Source: Pseudomonas sp. N3-W (GTDB lineage: Bacteria > Pseudomonadota > Gammaproteobacteria > Pseudomonadales > Pseudomonadaceae). From it: a DNA stretch of 64,000 bases. Positions within the stretch are counted from its first letter, which is position 1; every line of letters starts with the position of its first letter. Made by a program: the position numbers and the translations under genes. The stretch spans positions 1,794,001 to 1,858,000 of the forward strand of contig NZ_CP103965.1 of NCBI RefSeq assembly GCF_024970185.1, read 5' to 3'. The notes beneath the pieces are model-generated. The model saw only the letters and a list, made by a program, of their open reading frames with translations. It was not told the origin of the DNA and ran no database searches. This document shows, piece after piece, positions 18,480 through 26,000 of the stretch.

Positions 18480-18507
18480 AGGGGACCGAGACAGCTTCAG
18501 CCTGGTG

Positions 18508-19398
18508 TTATTTATCGCGAATCGAGAAGTTCGCCATGTGCTCCAGGCCCTTGATCAGTGCCGAGTGGTCCCAGTTGCTGCCACCGATGGCCGCGCAGGT
18601 GCTGAACACTTGCTGGGCGTTGGCGGTGTTCGGCAGGTTGATGTTCAGCTCCCTGGCGCCTTGCAGGGCCAGGTTCAGGTCCTTCTGGTGCAGGCTGATG
18701 CGGAAGCCCGGATCGAAGGTGCCTTTGATCATGCGTTCGCCGTGCACTTCGAGGATCTTGGAGGATGCAAAGCCGCCCATCAGCGCTTCACGGACCTTGG
18801 CTGGATCGGCACCGTTTTTCGAGGCGAACAGCAGCGCTTCGGCCACGGCCTGGATGTTCAGCGCGACGATGATCTGGTTTGCCACTTTCGCGGTTTGACC
18901 GTCGCCATTGCCACCGACCAGGGTGATGTTCTTGCCCATGGCCTGGAACAGCGGCAGCGCGCGTTCGAAGGCATCGGCATCGCCGCCGACCATGATGCTC
19001 AAGGTCACCGCCTTGGCACCGACTTCACCGCCGGACACTGGCGCGTCGAGGTACTGCGCGCCCTTGGCGTTGATCTTGGCGGCGAAGGCTTTGGTGGCGG
19101 TTGGCGAGATCGAGCTCATGTCGATGACGATCTTGCCTTTGCCGACACCGGCCGCAATGCCGTCGGCGCGGAACAGCACGTCATCGACCTGCGGGGTATC
19201 CGGGACCATGACGATGATGAATTCAGCTTCCTGGGCGACTTCTTTCGGGTTGGCCAGGGCGATGGCGCCAGCGGCGACCAGATCAGCCGGGGCAGCGTCG
19301 TGGTGCGCCGACAGGAACAGGCTGTGACCGGCTTTCTGCAGGTTCAACGCCATTGGGTGGCCCATGATGCCGGTGCCGATAAATCCGATTTTAGCCAT
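18508..19398 (-). CDS. glxR: 2-hydroxy-3-oxopropionate (tartronate semialdehyde) reductase
   Basis: Reduces tartronate semialdehyde to D-glycerate with NAD(P)H. It is a beta-hydroxyacid dehydrogenase of 296 residues: dinucleotide motif GFIGTGIMGHPMA at 5-17, substrate-binding signature DAPVSGGEVGA near 118-128, and the catalytic lysine region GGNGDGQTAKVANQ near 160-172. Position between hyi and ttuD supports the glyoxylate pathway role rather than 3-hydroxyisobutyrate use. Confidence 0.93.
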   Translation of the reverse strand: MAKIGFIGTGIMGHPMALNLQKAGHSLFLSAHHDAAPADLVAAGAIALANPKEVAQEAEFIIVMVPDTPQVDDVLFRADGIAAGVGKGKIVIDMSSISPTATKAFAAKINAKGAQYLDAPVSGGEVGAKAVTLSIMVGGDADAFERALPLFQAMGKNITLVGGNGDGQTAKVANQIIVALNIQAVAEALLFASKNGADPAKVREALMGGFASSKILEVHGERMIKGTFDPGFRISLHQKDLNLALQGARELNINLPNTANAQQVFSTCAAIGGSNWDHSALIKGLEHMANFSIRDK

Positions 19399-19451
19399 GA
19401 GAAAATCCTCTTGTTTTTATGTTGCTTCACGCAAATTGGGGGACTGCTTTT

Positions 19452-19536
19452 GTGGGAGCTGGCTTGCCTGCGATTCAGGCGACACGGTCAGTCAGGTGCA
19501 CCGCGTTGATGCAATCGCGGGCAAGCCCGCTCCCAC
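19452..19536. repeat. REP pair between glxR and hyi
   Basis: GTGGGAGCTGGCTTGCCTGC at the left, and at the right an inverted GCGGGCAAGCCCGCTCCCAC that differs at several positions. The arms are therefore of two slightly different subtypes. It lies between two co-oriented genes of the gcl block. Confidence 0.9.
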
Positions 19537-19549
19537 AAGGGGAATAGCG

Positions 19550-20332
19550 TCAGATTGCGTTATGGGTTTTCAACCAGCCCAGTCCCGCCTCAGTGGTGGT
19601 CAACGGCTTGTATTCGCAGCCGACCCAGCCCTGATAACCGATGCTGTCCAGGTGTTCGAACAGGAAGCGGTAGTTGATTTCACCGGTGCCCGGTTCGTTG
19701 CGCCCAGGGTTGTCAGCCAACTGTATGTGGTTGATCTCGCCCAGGTGCGCGGCCATGGTGCGAGCCAGGTCGCCCTCCATGATTTGCATGTGGTAGATGT
19801 CGTATTGCAGGAACAGATTGGCGCTGCCCACCTGTTCGCGAATCGACAGGGCTTGCGCCGTGTTGTTCAGGTAGAACCCAGGGATGTCGCGGGTGTTGAT
19901 CGCTTCCATCACCAGTTTGATGCCCACCGCTTGCAGCTTGTCGGCGGCGTATTTGAGGTTGTTGACGAAGGTCCTTTCCACGGTGGCATCGTCGATGCCC
20001 TGCGGACGAATCCCGGCCAGGCAATTGATCTGCGTATTGCCCAGCACTTGCGCGTAGGCGATGGCCAGATCGACCCCTGCACGGAACTCTTCAATGCGGT
20101 CCGGCAGGCAGGCGATACCGCGCTCACCCTTGGCCCATTCGCCGGCCGGCAGGTTGAACAGCACTTGGGTCAGACCGTTGGCGTCGAGCCTGGCCTTGAT
20201 CTCGGCCGAGCTGAAGTCATAGGGGAACAGGTATTCGACACCACTGAAGCCGGCCTTGGCGGCAGCTTCGAAACGGGCAAGAAAATCCTGTTCGGTGAAC
20301 AGCATGGACAGGTTGGCTGCGAAACGCGGCAT
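19550..20332 (-). CDS. hyi: Hydroxypyruvate isomerase
   Basis: Interconverts hydroxypyruvate and tartronate semialdehyde. The 260-residue TIM-barrel protein starts MPRFAANLSMLFTEQDFLAR. It has metal- and substrate-binding segments typical of Hyi: VMEAINTRDIPGF with the metal Glu, FLQYDIYHMQIMEGDL and GCEYKPLTTTEAGLGW at the C-terminus. Gene order gcl-hyi-glxR is the standard pseudomonad arrangement. Confidence 0.93.
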   Translation of the reverse strand: MPRFAANLSMLFTEQDFLARFEAAAKAGFSGVEYLFPYDFSSAEIKARLDANGLTQVLFNLPAGEWAKGERGIACLPDRIEEFRAGVDLAIAYAQVLGNTQINCLAGIRPQGIDDATVERTFVNNLKYAADKLQAVGIKLVMEAINTRDIPGFYLNNTAQALSIREQVGSANLFLQYDIYHMQIMEGDLARTMAAHLGEINHIQLADNPGRNEPGTGEINYRFLFEHLDSIGYQGWVGCEYKPLTTTEAGLGWLKTHNAI

Positions 20333-20363
20333 GGTGGTCTCCCGTATAGGTATGGGGCCCCCT

Positions 20364-20451
20364 GTGGGAACGAGCCTGCTCGCGAAAGCGGTGTGTCGGT
20401 CAACATCTGTGTTGAATGTGAAACCGTCTTCGCGAGCAGGCTCGCTCCCAC
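20364..20451. repeat. REP pair between hyi and gcl
   Basis: GTGGGAACGAGCCTGCTCGC at the left and CGCGAGCAGGCTCGCTCCCAC at the right, facing each other with about 45 bases between. It belongs to the 'gagcctgctcgcga' variant. Together with the two preceding pairs, every spacer in ttuD-glxR-hyi-gcl carries one. Confidence 0.9.
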
Positions 20452-20469
20452 AGTGGGAACGTTCAGTCG

Positions 20470-22245
20470 TTAATCAAGCAACGAAATCGCCGTTGGCGCA
20501 TCGTTGCCGACCAGCGCCAGGTCTTCGAATTCGTTGACGGCGTTGATCTCGGTGCCCATGGAAATGTTGGTCACACGCTCCAGGATAATCTCGACAATCA
20601 CCGGTACCTTGAACTCTTCGATCAGCTCCTGGGCCTTGCGCAGGGCCGGCTGGATCTGACCTGGTTCGAACACCCGCAGTGCTTTGCAGCCAAGGCCTTC
20701 GGCGACGGCGACGTGATCGACACCGTAACCATTGAGCTCCGGCGCGTTCAGGTTATCGAAGGACAGCTGCACGCAGTAGTCCATGTCGAAACCGCGTTGA
20801 GCCTGACGAATCAGCCCCAGGTACGAGTTGTTCACCACCACGTGGATGTACGGCAGTTTGAACTGCGCGCCCACCGCCAACTCTTCAATCATGAACTGGA
20901 AATCATAGTCGCCTGACAGCGCCACTACTTTGCGGCTCGGATCTGCCTTGACCACGCCCAGCGCTGCCGGGATGGTCCAGCCCAACGGACCGGCCTGGCC
21001 GCAGTTGATCCAGTGACGCGGCTTGTAGACGTGCAGGAACTGCGCGCCGGCAATCTGCGACAGACCAATGGTGCTGACGTAGCAGGTGTCCTTGCCAAAC
21101 ACCTGGTTCATCTCTTCGTAAACGCGTTGCGGCTTGACCGGCACGTTGTCGAAGTGGGTCTTGCGCTGCAGGCTGGCCTTGCGTTGCTGGCAGTCTTGCA
21201 GCCAGGCGCTGCGGTTTTTCAGCTTGCCGGCGGCTTGCCATTCGCGAGCGACTTCGATGAACACGGTCAGCGCAGCAGCGGCGTCGGAAACGATGCCCAG
21301 GTCCGGGGTGAACACGCGGCCGATCTGCGTCGGCTCGATGTCAACGTGAATGAACGTGCGACCTTCGGTGTACACATCGATCGAACCGGTGTGACGGTTG
21401 GCCCAACGGTTACCGACGCCCAGCACCACGTCCGACTTGAGCATCGTCGCGTTGCCATAGCGGTGCGAAGTCTGCAGACCGACCATGCCGACCATCAACG
21501 GGTGATCGTCCGGGATCGTGCCCCAGCCCATCAGGGTTGGAATGACCGGAATGCCGGTCAGTTCGGCGAATTCCACCAGCAGCTCGCTGGCGTCGGCATT
21601 GATGATGCCACCACCGGCGACCAGCAACGGGCGCTCGGCTTTGTCCAGCATCGCCAGGGCCTTTTCCACCTGAATGCGGGTCGCGCTCGGCTTGGCCAAT
21701 GGCAGCGGCTGGTAGGCGTCGATATCGAATTCGATTTCAGCCATCTGCACGTCGAACGGCAGGTCGATCAGCACCGGACCTGGACGGCCGGAGCGCATTT
21801 CATAAAAGGCTTTCTGGAAGGCGTAAGGCACCTGGCCTGGCTCCATGACGGTGGTTGCCCACTTGGTCACGGGCTTGACGATGGCGGTGATGTCGACAGC
21901 CTGGAAGTCTTCCTTGTGCATACGGGCGCGGGGTGCCTGCCCGGTGATGCACAGAATCGGGATCGAGTCGGCCGAGGCGCTGTAGAGCCCGGTGACCATG
22001 TCGGTACCGGCAGGCCCGGAAGTGCCGATGCACACGCCGATGTTACCGGCCTTGGTGCGGGTGTAGCCCTCGGCCATGTGCGAGGCGCCTTCAACGTGGC
22101 GAGCGAGCACGTGATCGATGCCACCGACCTTCTGCAGGGCGGAGTACAGCGGGTTGATCGCGGCGCCCGGGATGCCAAAAGCGGTATCAACCCCTTCGCG
22201 GCGCATCACCAGAACGGCGGCTTCGATTGCTCTCATTTTGCTCAT
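20470..22245 (-). CDS. gcl: Glyoxylate carboligase
   Basis: Thiamine-diphosphate enzyme that joins two glyoxylates to tartronate semialdehyde and CO2. The 591-residue protein starts [20 protein letters not shown] and has the [13 protein letters not shown] segment in which Gcl carries Val/Ile-type residues instead of the usual catalytic Glu. It also has the ThDP motif [17 protein letters not shown]...[11 protein letters not shown] chose the ATG at 22245; the frame extends 12 codons upstream, into the promoter region. It is the first gene of the glyoxylate operon, divergent from the glcG-like gene. Confidence 0.94.
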   Translation of the reverse strand: MSKMRAIEAAVLVMRREGVDTAFGIPGAAINPLYSALQKVGGIDHVLARHVEGASHMAEGYTRTKAGNIGVCIGTSGPAGTDMVTGLYSASADSIPILCITGQAPRARMHKEDFQAVDITAIVKPVTKWATTVMEPGQVPYAFQKAFYEMRSGRPGPVLIDLPFDVQMAEIEFDIDAYQPLPLAKPSATRIQVEKALAMLDKAERPLLVAGGGIINADASELLVEFAELTGIPVIPTLMGWGTIPDDHPLMVGMVGLQTSHRYGNATMLKSDVVLGVGNRWANRHTGSIDVYTEGRTFIHVDIEPTQIGRVFTPDLGIVSDAAAALTVFIEVAREWQAAGKLKNRSAWLQDCQQRKASLQRKTHFDNVPVKPQRVYEEMNQVFGKDTCYVSTIGLSQIAGAQFLHVYKPRHWINCGQAGPLGWTIPAALGVVKADPSRKVVALSGDYDFQFMIEELAVGAQFKLPYIHVVVNNSYLGLIRQAQRGFDMDYCVQLSFDNLNAPELNGYGVDHVAVAEGLGCKALRVFEPGQIQPALRKAQELIEEFKVPVIVEIILERVTNISMGTEINAVNEFEDLALVGNDAPTAISLLD

Positions 22246-22271
22246 GGTTTTGTGCCTCTTACGTTTTGTAA

Positions 22272-22281
22272 TTGTATACAA
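22272..22281. promoter_or_regulatory. Palindromic operator candidate TTGTATACAA (gcl-proximal)
   Basis: A perfect 10-base palindrome lies 27 bases upstream of the gcl start, where it could overlap the gcl promoter or leader. An identical copy lies 138 bases away on the glcG side. Such sites are typical of GntR-type regulators with FCD domains; the regulator itself is not in the window. Confidence 0.6.
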
Positions 22282-22409
22282 GTGGCTTTGCGCAGAGTTT
22301 ATTCACGGCGGACGGCGCAGGTCAATCCATTTTCTCAAGCGTCTGTTTCATTCGTCGGAAGCCCGTTCTGCTGTGGCTTTTCGTCGCATGTGGCGCTTTT
22401 CGAAAATTA

Positions 22410-22419
22410 TTGTATACAA
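22410..22419. promoter_or_regulatory. Palindromic operator candidate TTGTATACAA (glcG-proximal)
   Basis: Second exact copy of the palindrome, 94 bases upstream of the glcG-like start and inside an AT-rich stretch (AAAATTATTGTATACAAAAA) that may also hold promoter elements. Paired copies in a divergent intergenic region suggest one regulator controlling both transcripts. Confidence 0.6.
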
Positions 22420-22512
22420 AAAATTAAACCATTGTGTTCTATTTGTGCCATCGAGCTGCGGCACAAACGCGCAGCTCCACCGCTTTCCCTATAACAAAAT
22501 GAGGACGGCACC

Positions 22513-22953
22513 ATGAGCGCTTTAACCTTGAAAGTTGCAGTCAACCTGGTCAGCCAGGCCATCGCCGCCGGGCGTGCAATCTCCGCGGCTCCACTGACCA
22601 TCGCGGTACTGGATGCGGGTGGCCATCTGGTCACGTTGCAACGCGAAGACGGCGCCAGCCTGCTACGCCCGCAAATCGCCATCGGCAAGGCCTGGGGGGC
22701 AATCGCCCTGGGCAAAGGCTCGCGCCTGCTGGCACTGGATGCACAACAACGGCCGGCGTTTATCGCGGCGTTGAACAGCCTGGGGCAGGGCAGCGTGGTG
22801 CCGGCACCGGGCGGCGTGCTGATCCGCGATCAGGCGGGGAACGTGCTGGGTGCGGTGGGGATCAGCGGGGATTTGTCGGATGTGGATGAGCAGTGCGCGA
22901 TCAGCGCGATAGAGGCGCAGGGGTTGTGGGCGGATGCTGGGGTTACGGCTTGA
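22513..22953 (+). CDS. GlcG/HbpS family protein (DUF336)
   Basis: A 146-residue protein of the GlcG/HbpS family, recognisable by ISAAPLTIAVLDAGGHLVTLQREDGAS, then GKAWGAIALGKGS, and GGVLIRDQAGNVLGAVGISGDLSD. Members occur beside glycolate, glyoxylate and diol genes; a heme- or cofactor-related role has been shown only for some relatives. It diverges from gcl across a 267-base region holding two TTGTATACAA palindromes, so it is probably co-regulated with the glyoxylate operon. Precise function unknown. Confidence 0.85.
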   Translation: MSALTLKVAVNLVSQAIAAGRAISAAPLTIAVLDAGGHLVTLQREDGASLLRPQIAIGKAWGAIALGKGSRLLALDAQQRPAFIAALNSLGQGSVVPAPGGVLIRDQAGNVLGAVGISGDLSDVDEQCAISAIEAQGLWADAGVTA

Positions 22954-22975
22954 TTTTCAGCGTCTGAGCAAATGT

Positions 22976-23348
22976 CATCGCGAGCAAGCTCGCTCCCACA
23001 GGGATTTCGGGTGGTTACACATTCTGTGTTCATCCCCCGGGCCAGTGTGGGAGCGAGCTTGCTCGCGATCGCTATCGAAAGGACACATCCAGATAAAAGC
23101 CTGCCACTAGCTCCCACAGGGATTTCGGGTGGTTACACATTTTGTGTTCATCCCCGGGCCAGTGTGGGAGCGAGCTTGCTCGCGATAGCTATCGAAAGGA
23201 CACATCCAGATCAAGCCTGGCGCTAGCTCCCCCAGGGATTCCGGGTGGTTACATATTTTGTGTTCATCCCCCGGGCCAGTGTGGGAGCGAGCTTGCTCGC
23301 GATAGCTATCGAAAGGACACATCCAGATAAAAGCCTGCCACACCCTTC
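22976..23348. repeat. Triplicated ~117-bp repeat containing REP sequences, upstream of RAYT
   Basis: Three nearly identical units follow head to tail. Each contains CTCCCACAGGGATTTCGGG, GTGGTTACACATTTTGTGTT, CATCCCCGGGCCA, then GTGGGAGCGAGCTTGCTCGC, then ATCGAAAGGACACATCCAGA. The forward REP recurs at 23045-23047, 23162-23164 and 23279-23281, exactly 117 bases apart. An inverted REP (TCGCGAGCAAGCTCGCTCCCAC) precedes the first unit at about 22978. The gene-free stretch from glcG to the RAYT gene is filled by this array. Confidence 0.93.
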
Positions 23349-23400
23349 GGTCCCCACGGGGCTAGCCTTTCCAGGACTTAATCATAAGAGAGGCAAAGGA

Positions 23401-23859
23401 ATGCCTGATTTTCCCGCTTCACACCGCCTACGCCTGGGTCGCTATGTCGAAGCCAATCGGATTTATCTTCTGACGACCAACACGCTCGACCGCAAATCGG
23501 TATTCGAGAGTTTGACCTTGGGCAGACTTGTCGTTGAGCAATTTCGAAGTGCAGAGGAGCAGGGTTGGGCAAACTCATTGGCTTGGGTTGTCATGCCAGA
23601 CCATTTTCACTGGTTGATCGAGTTGCAGCAGGGATCATTGAGTGAGCTGATGCAAAAAACCAAATCATTGAGTACGCGAGCGGTGAATATGGCTACCGGT
23701 CGCAAGGGCAGCCTTTGGCAGCAGGGCTACCACGATCGGGCATTAAGGCGAGAGGAAGATTTGGTGGAGCTTGCCCGGTATGTCGTTGCCAATCCATTAC
23801 GAGCTGGTCTGGTCGAGCGGCTTGGCGACTATCCGCTTTGGGATGCTATCTGGGTTTGA
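23401..23859 (+). CDS. REP-associated tyrosine transposase (RAYT)
   Basis: A 152-residue Y1/HUH-type transposase of the RAYT family, thought to spread REP sequences in trans. The metal-binding H-x-H is H68-F-H70 in WVVMPDHFHWLIEL. The candidate catalytic tyrosines are Y110 (WQQGYHDRALRREED) and, less likely, Y127 (ARYVVANPLRAGLVE); the NPLRAGLV tail is a family hallmark. The ATG at 23401 follows AGGCAAAGGA; the frame is open upstream only because REP DNA lacks stops in that frame. A forward REP lies 120 bases before it and an inverted one 22 bases after it. No disruption is seen, so it may be active. Confidence 0.92.
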   Translation: MPDFPASHRLRLGRYVEANRIYLLTTNTLDRKSVFESLTLGRLVVEQFRSAEEQGWANSLAWVVMPDHFHWLIELQQGSLSELMQKTKSLSTRAVNMATGRKGSLWQQGYHDRALRREEDLVELARYVVANPLRAGLVERLGDYPLWDAIWV

Positions 23860-23880
23860 GCGATTAGCGAGTCGCTGCCA

Positions 23881-23970
23881 TCGCGAGCAAGCTCGCTCCC
23901 ACATTGGATTCGCGACGAACACAAAATTTGTGAGCACCCTCATCCCCTGTGGGAGCGAGCTTGCTCGCGA
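23881..23970. repeat. Outward-facing REP pair downstream of RAYT
   Basis: TCGCGAGCAAGCTCGCTCCC-AC (23881-23902) and then GTGGGAGCGAGCTTGCTCGC-GA (23949-23970). The order is inverted-then-forward, opposite to most pairs in the window. The inverted copy pairs with the last forward copy upstream of the transposase gene, so the RAYT gene is itself enclosed by a REP inverted pair. Confidence 0.9.
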
Positions 23971-23988
23971 TTGAAGTCGACTCGGTTT

Positions 23989-24594
23989 TCAGTCCGGCTC
24001 ACACCCCTTCAACACCAACCGGATAATCGTCTGCGCTGCCGCCTCGTAATCTGCCTCGTCCAGCTTCGCTTTGCCGGTCACCGCCGAGATCTGCCAGTCG
24101 AAGTCGGCGTAGGTCTGGGTCGCGGCCCAGATGCTGAACATCAGGTGGTTGGGGTCGATGGTGGCGATCTGGCCGCGGTCGATCCAGGTCTGGATGCAGT
24201 CGATGTTGTGCTTGGCCTGGCTGTTGAGCTGTTCCACCAGGTCGGGGCTCAAATGTGGGGCGCCGTGCATGATTTCGCTGGCGAACACCTTGGAGGCGAA
24301 AGGCAGGTCGCGGGAGATGCGGATTTTCGAGCGGATGTAGCCGCTCAGCACTTCACTGGGCACGCCGTCCGGGTTGAACGGGGTCGAGGCCTGCAGGATC
24401 GGCTCGATGATGCTTTCCAGGACCTCGCGATAGAGGTTTTCCTTGGATTTGAAGTAGTAGTAGACGTTGGGCTTGGGCAAACCCGCCTTGGCTGCGATGT
24501 CACTGGTTTTGGTCGCAGCGAAGCCCTTGTCGGCAAATTCTTCACTGGCGGCACGCAGGATCAGTTCTTTATTGCGCTCGCGGATAGTGCTCAT
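23989..24594 (-). CDS. TetR family regulator
   Basis: A 200-residue TetR/AcrR repressor: helix-turn-helix near residues 25-48 (FAATKTSDIAAKAGLPKPNVYYYFKSKENLY), followed by a RutR/YcdC-like C-terminal domain (LPFASKVFASEIMHGAPHL...LMFSIWAATQTYADF). I chose the ATG at 24594 (MSTIRERNKE); the frame extends 13 codons upstream. It diverges from the RND pump operon, with a perfect GTAACA-GCGG-TGTTAC palindrome between them, so it may control the pump. A nucleobase- or pyrimidine-type ligand, as in RutR, is possible but unproven. Confidence 0.85.
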   Translation of the reverse strand: MSTIRERNKELILRAASEEFADKGFAATKTSDIAAKAGLPKPNVYYYFKSKENLYREVLESIIEPILQASTPFNPDGVPSEVLSGYIRSKIRISRDLPFASKVFASEIMHGAPHLSPDLVEQLNSQAKHNIDCIQTWIDRGQIATIDPNHLMFSIWAATQTYADFDWQISAVTGKAKLDEADYEAAAQTIIRLVLKGCEPD

Positions 24595-24669
24595 AAACCA
24601 GGGGGTTCCTTGCCTGTGCTGGCGGTTGCGCATGGTATCACCGGCCTCGCGCGGCGCTCAAGAATGCCT

Positions 24670-24685
24670 GTAACAGCGGTGTTAC
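24670..24685. promoter_or_regulatory. Operator candidate between tetR and mdtA
   Basis: Perfect inverted repeat GTAACA-GCGG-TGTTAC in the 259-base divergent region, 75 bases from the tetR start and about 170 bases from the mdtA start. TetR proteins bind palindromes of this size, so it is the best candidate operator. This is an inference from symmetry and position. Confidence 0.45.
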
Positions 24686-24853
24686 TGACAATCTCTGTCG
24701 GTGCGCTGAACAAATTCGCGGATCTTCGGGTGAACCCCGGACACGCTGCTAGAGTTCAAGTCAGCGATCAGCCATTGGCACTAGTCATCTTGAGTGGCCG
24801 GGCTCTACTTTCAATCGCCGCGTGTCACTGCCGGCCTGTTCGAGTGCAAAACT

Positions 24854-25987
24854 GTGGAGAAAAGCAGACGAAGCAAAATCGGCCTGGTAGTCGGGGTGCT
24901 CCTGCTGGTGCTGCTGGGTGTCGCGCTTTGGTATTTCCTGGTGTTGGGTCGCCACAAAGTCAAACCGCCGCCACCCGCCGAACCAGTGGCCGCCGTCGCG
25001 GTGAAATTGCAGGACGTTCCGGTGTACATCGACGCGCTGGGCACGGTCACACCGACCCGCACTGTGACGGTCATCAGTCAGGTCGATGGCATTCTCAGCA
25101 CGGTCGAATTCAAGGAAGGCCAGCAGGTGCGCAAGGGCCAGGTGATTGCCCGTATCGACGACCGGGCACTCAAGGCGCAACTGGCCGTGGCCAAGGGCAC
25201 GCTGGTGCATGATCAGGCGCTGCTGAGCAACGCCGTGCGGGACCTGGCGCGTTATCGCGAGCTGATCAAGGTCGGCTCCACCACCCAGCAAACCCTCGAT
25301 ACCCAGGCGTCCCTGGTGCAGCAACTGCAAGGCACCGTCGCGTCCGATCAGGGCAGCGTGCAGAACCTGGAAGTGCAGGTCAGTTATTGCACCATCACCT
25401 CGCCGGTCGATGGCGTGGTCGGTTTGCGCCTGGTCGATCCGGGCAACTACGTCACCACCACCGCCACCACCGGCATTGCCGTGATTACCCAGATGACCCC
25501 GGCCACCGTGGTGTTCGCCGTGCCCGAGGACGACCTTGGCGCGATCAATCAGGCCATGGCCAAAGGCGTGGTGACAGTGCTGGCCTATGATCGTAACAAA
25601 CACAACCTGCTGGCGACCGGCGCTCTGCTGGCGCTGGACAATCAGGTCGATACCAGCACCGGCACGATCAAGGTCAAGGCGCAGTTCGATGACTCGGGCA
25701 AGGCGCTGTTTCCCAATCAGTTCGTCAATGCGCGGCTCAAGGCCGACACCCTGACGCAAATCACCGTGGTGCCGACCCGGGCGATTCAGCACGGCAGCAA
25801 GGGCGACTTCGTGTTTGTGGTGGTCGATCCTGGCAACAAGGTCAGTTTGCGCAACGTCAAGACCGGTCCGGCCACGGGCGATGTCTCGGCGATTCTCGAC
25901 AATGGCGTGAAGCAGGGCGAGCAGATAGTCACCGAGGGCGCGGACAAGCTGGACGACGGTTCCGCGGTGAAGGTCGTCGCGCAGTGA
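24854..25987 (+). CDS. mdtA: RND efflux periplasmic adaptor MdtA/MuxA
   Basis: Membrane-fusion protein linking the two RND pumps to the outer-membrane channel. The product has a basic N-terminus and one membrane helix (KIGLVVGVLLLVLLGVALWYF). A lipoyl-like half motif (VISQVDGILSTVEFKEGQQVRKGQVIARID), an alpha-hairpin and a second lipoyl half (CTITSPVDGVVGLRLVDPGNYV) follow, as expected. I prefer GTG at 24854 because it places the K/R-rich start directly before the helix; a GTG at 24794 would add 20 residues. Neither has a good ribosome-binding site. First gene of mdtABC-opmB. Confidence 0.9.
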   Translation: MEKSRRSKIGLVVGVLLLVLLGVALWYFLVLGRHKVKPPPPAEPVAAVAVKLQDVPVYIDALGTVTPTRTVTVISQVDGILSTVEFKEGQQVRKGQVIARIDDRALKAQLAVAKGTLVHDQALLSNAVRDLARYRELIKVGSTTQQTLDTQASLVQQLQGTVASDQGSVQNLEVQVSYCTITSPVDGVVGLRLVDPGNYVTTTATTGIAVITQMTPATVVFAVPEDDLGAINQAMAKGVVTVLAYDRNKHNLLATGALLALDNQVDTSTGTIKVKAQFDDSGKALFPNQFVNARLKADTLTQITVVPTRAIQHGSKGDFVFVVVDPGNKVSLRNVKTGPATGDVSAILDNGVKQGEQIVTEGADKLDDGSAVKVVAQ

Positions 25988-26000
25988 GGGGGCGCTAACC

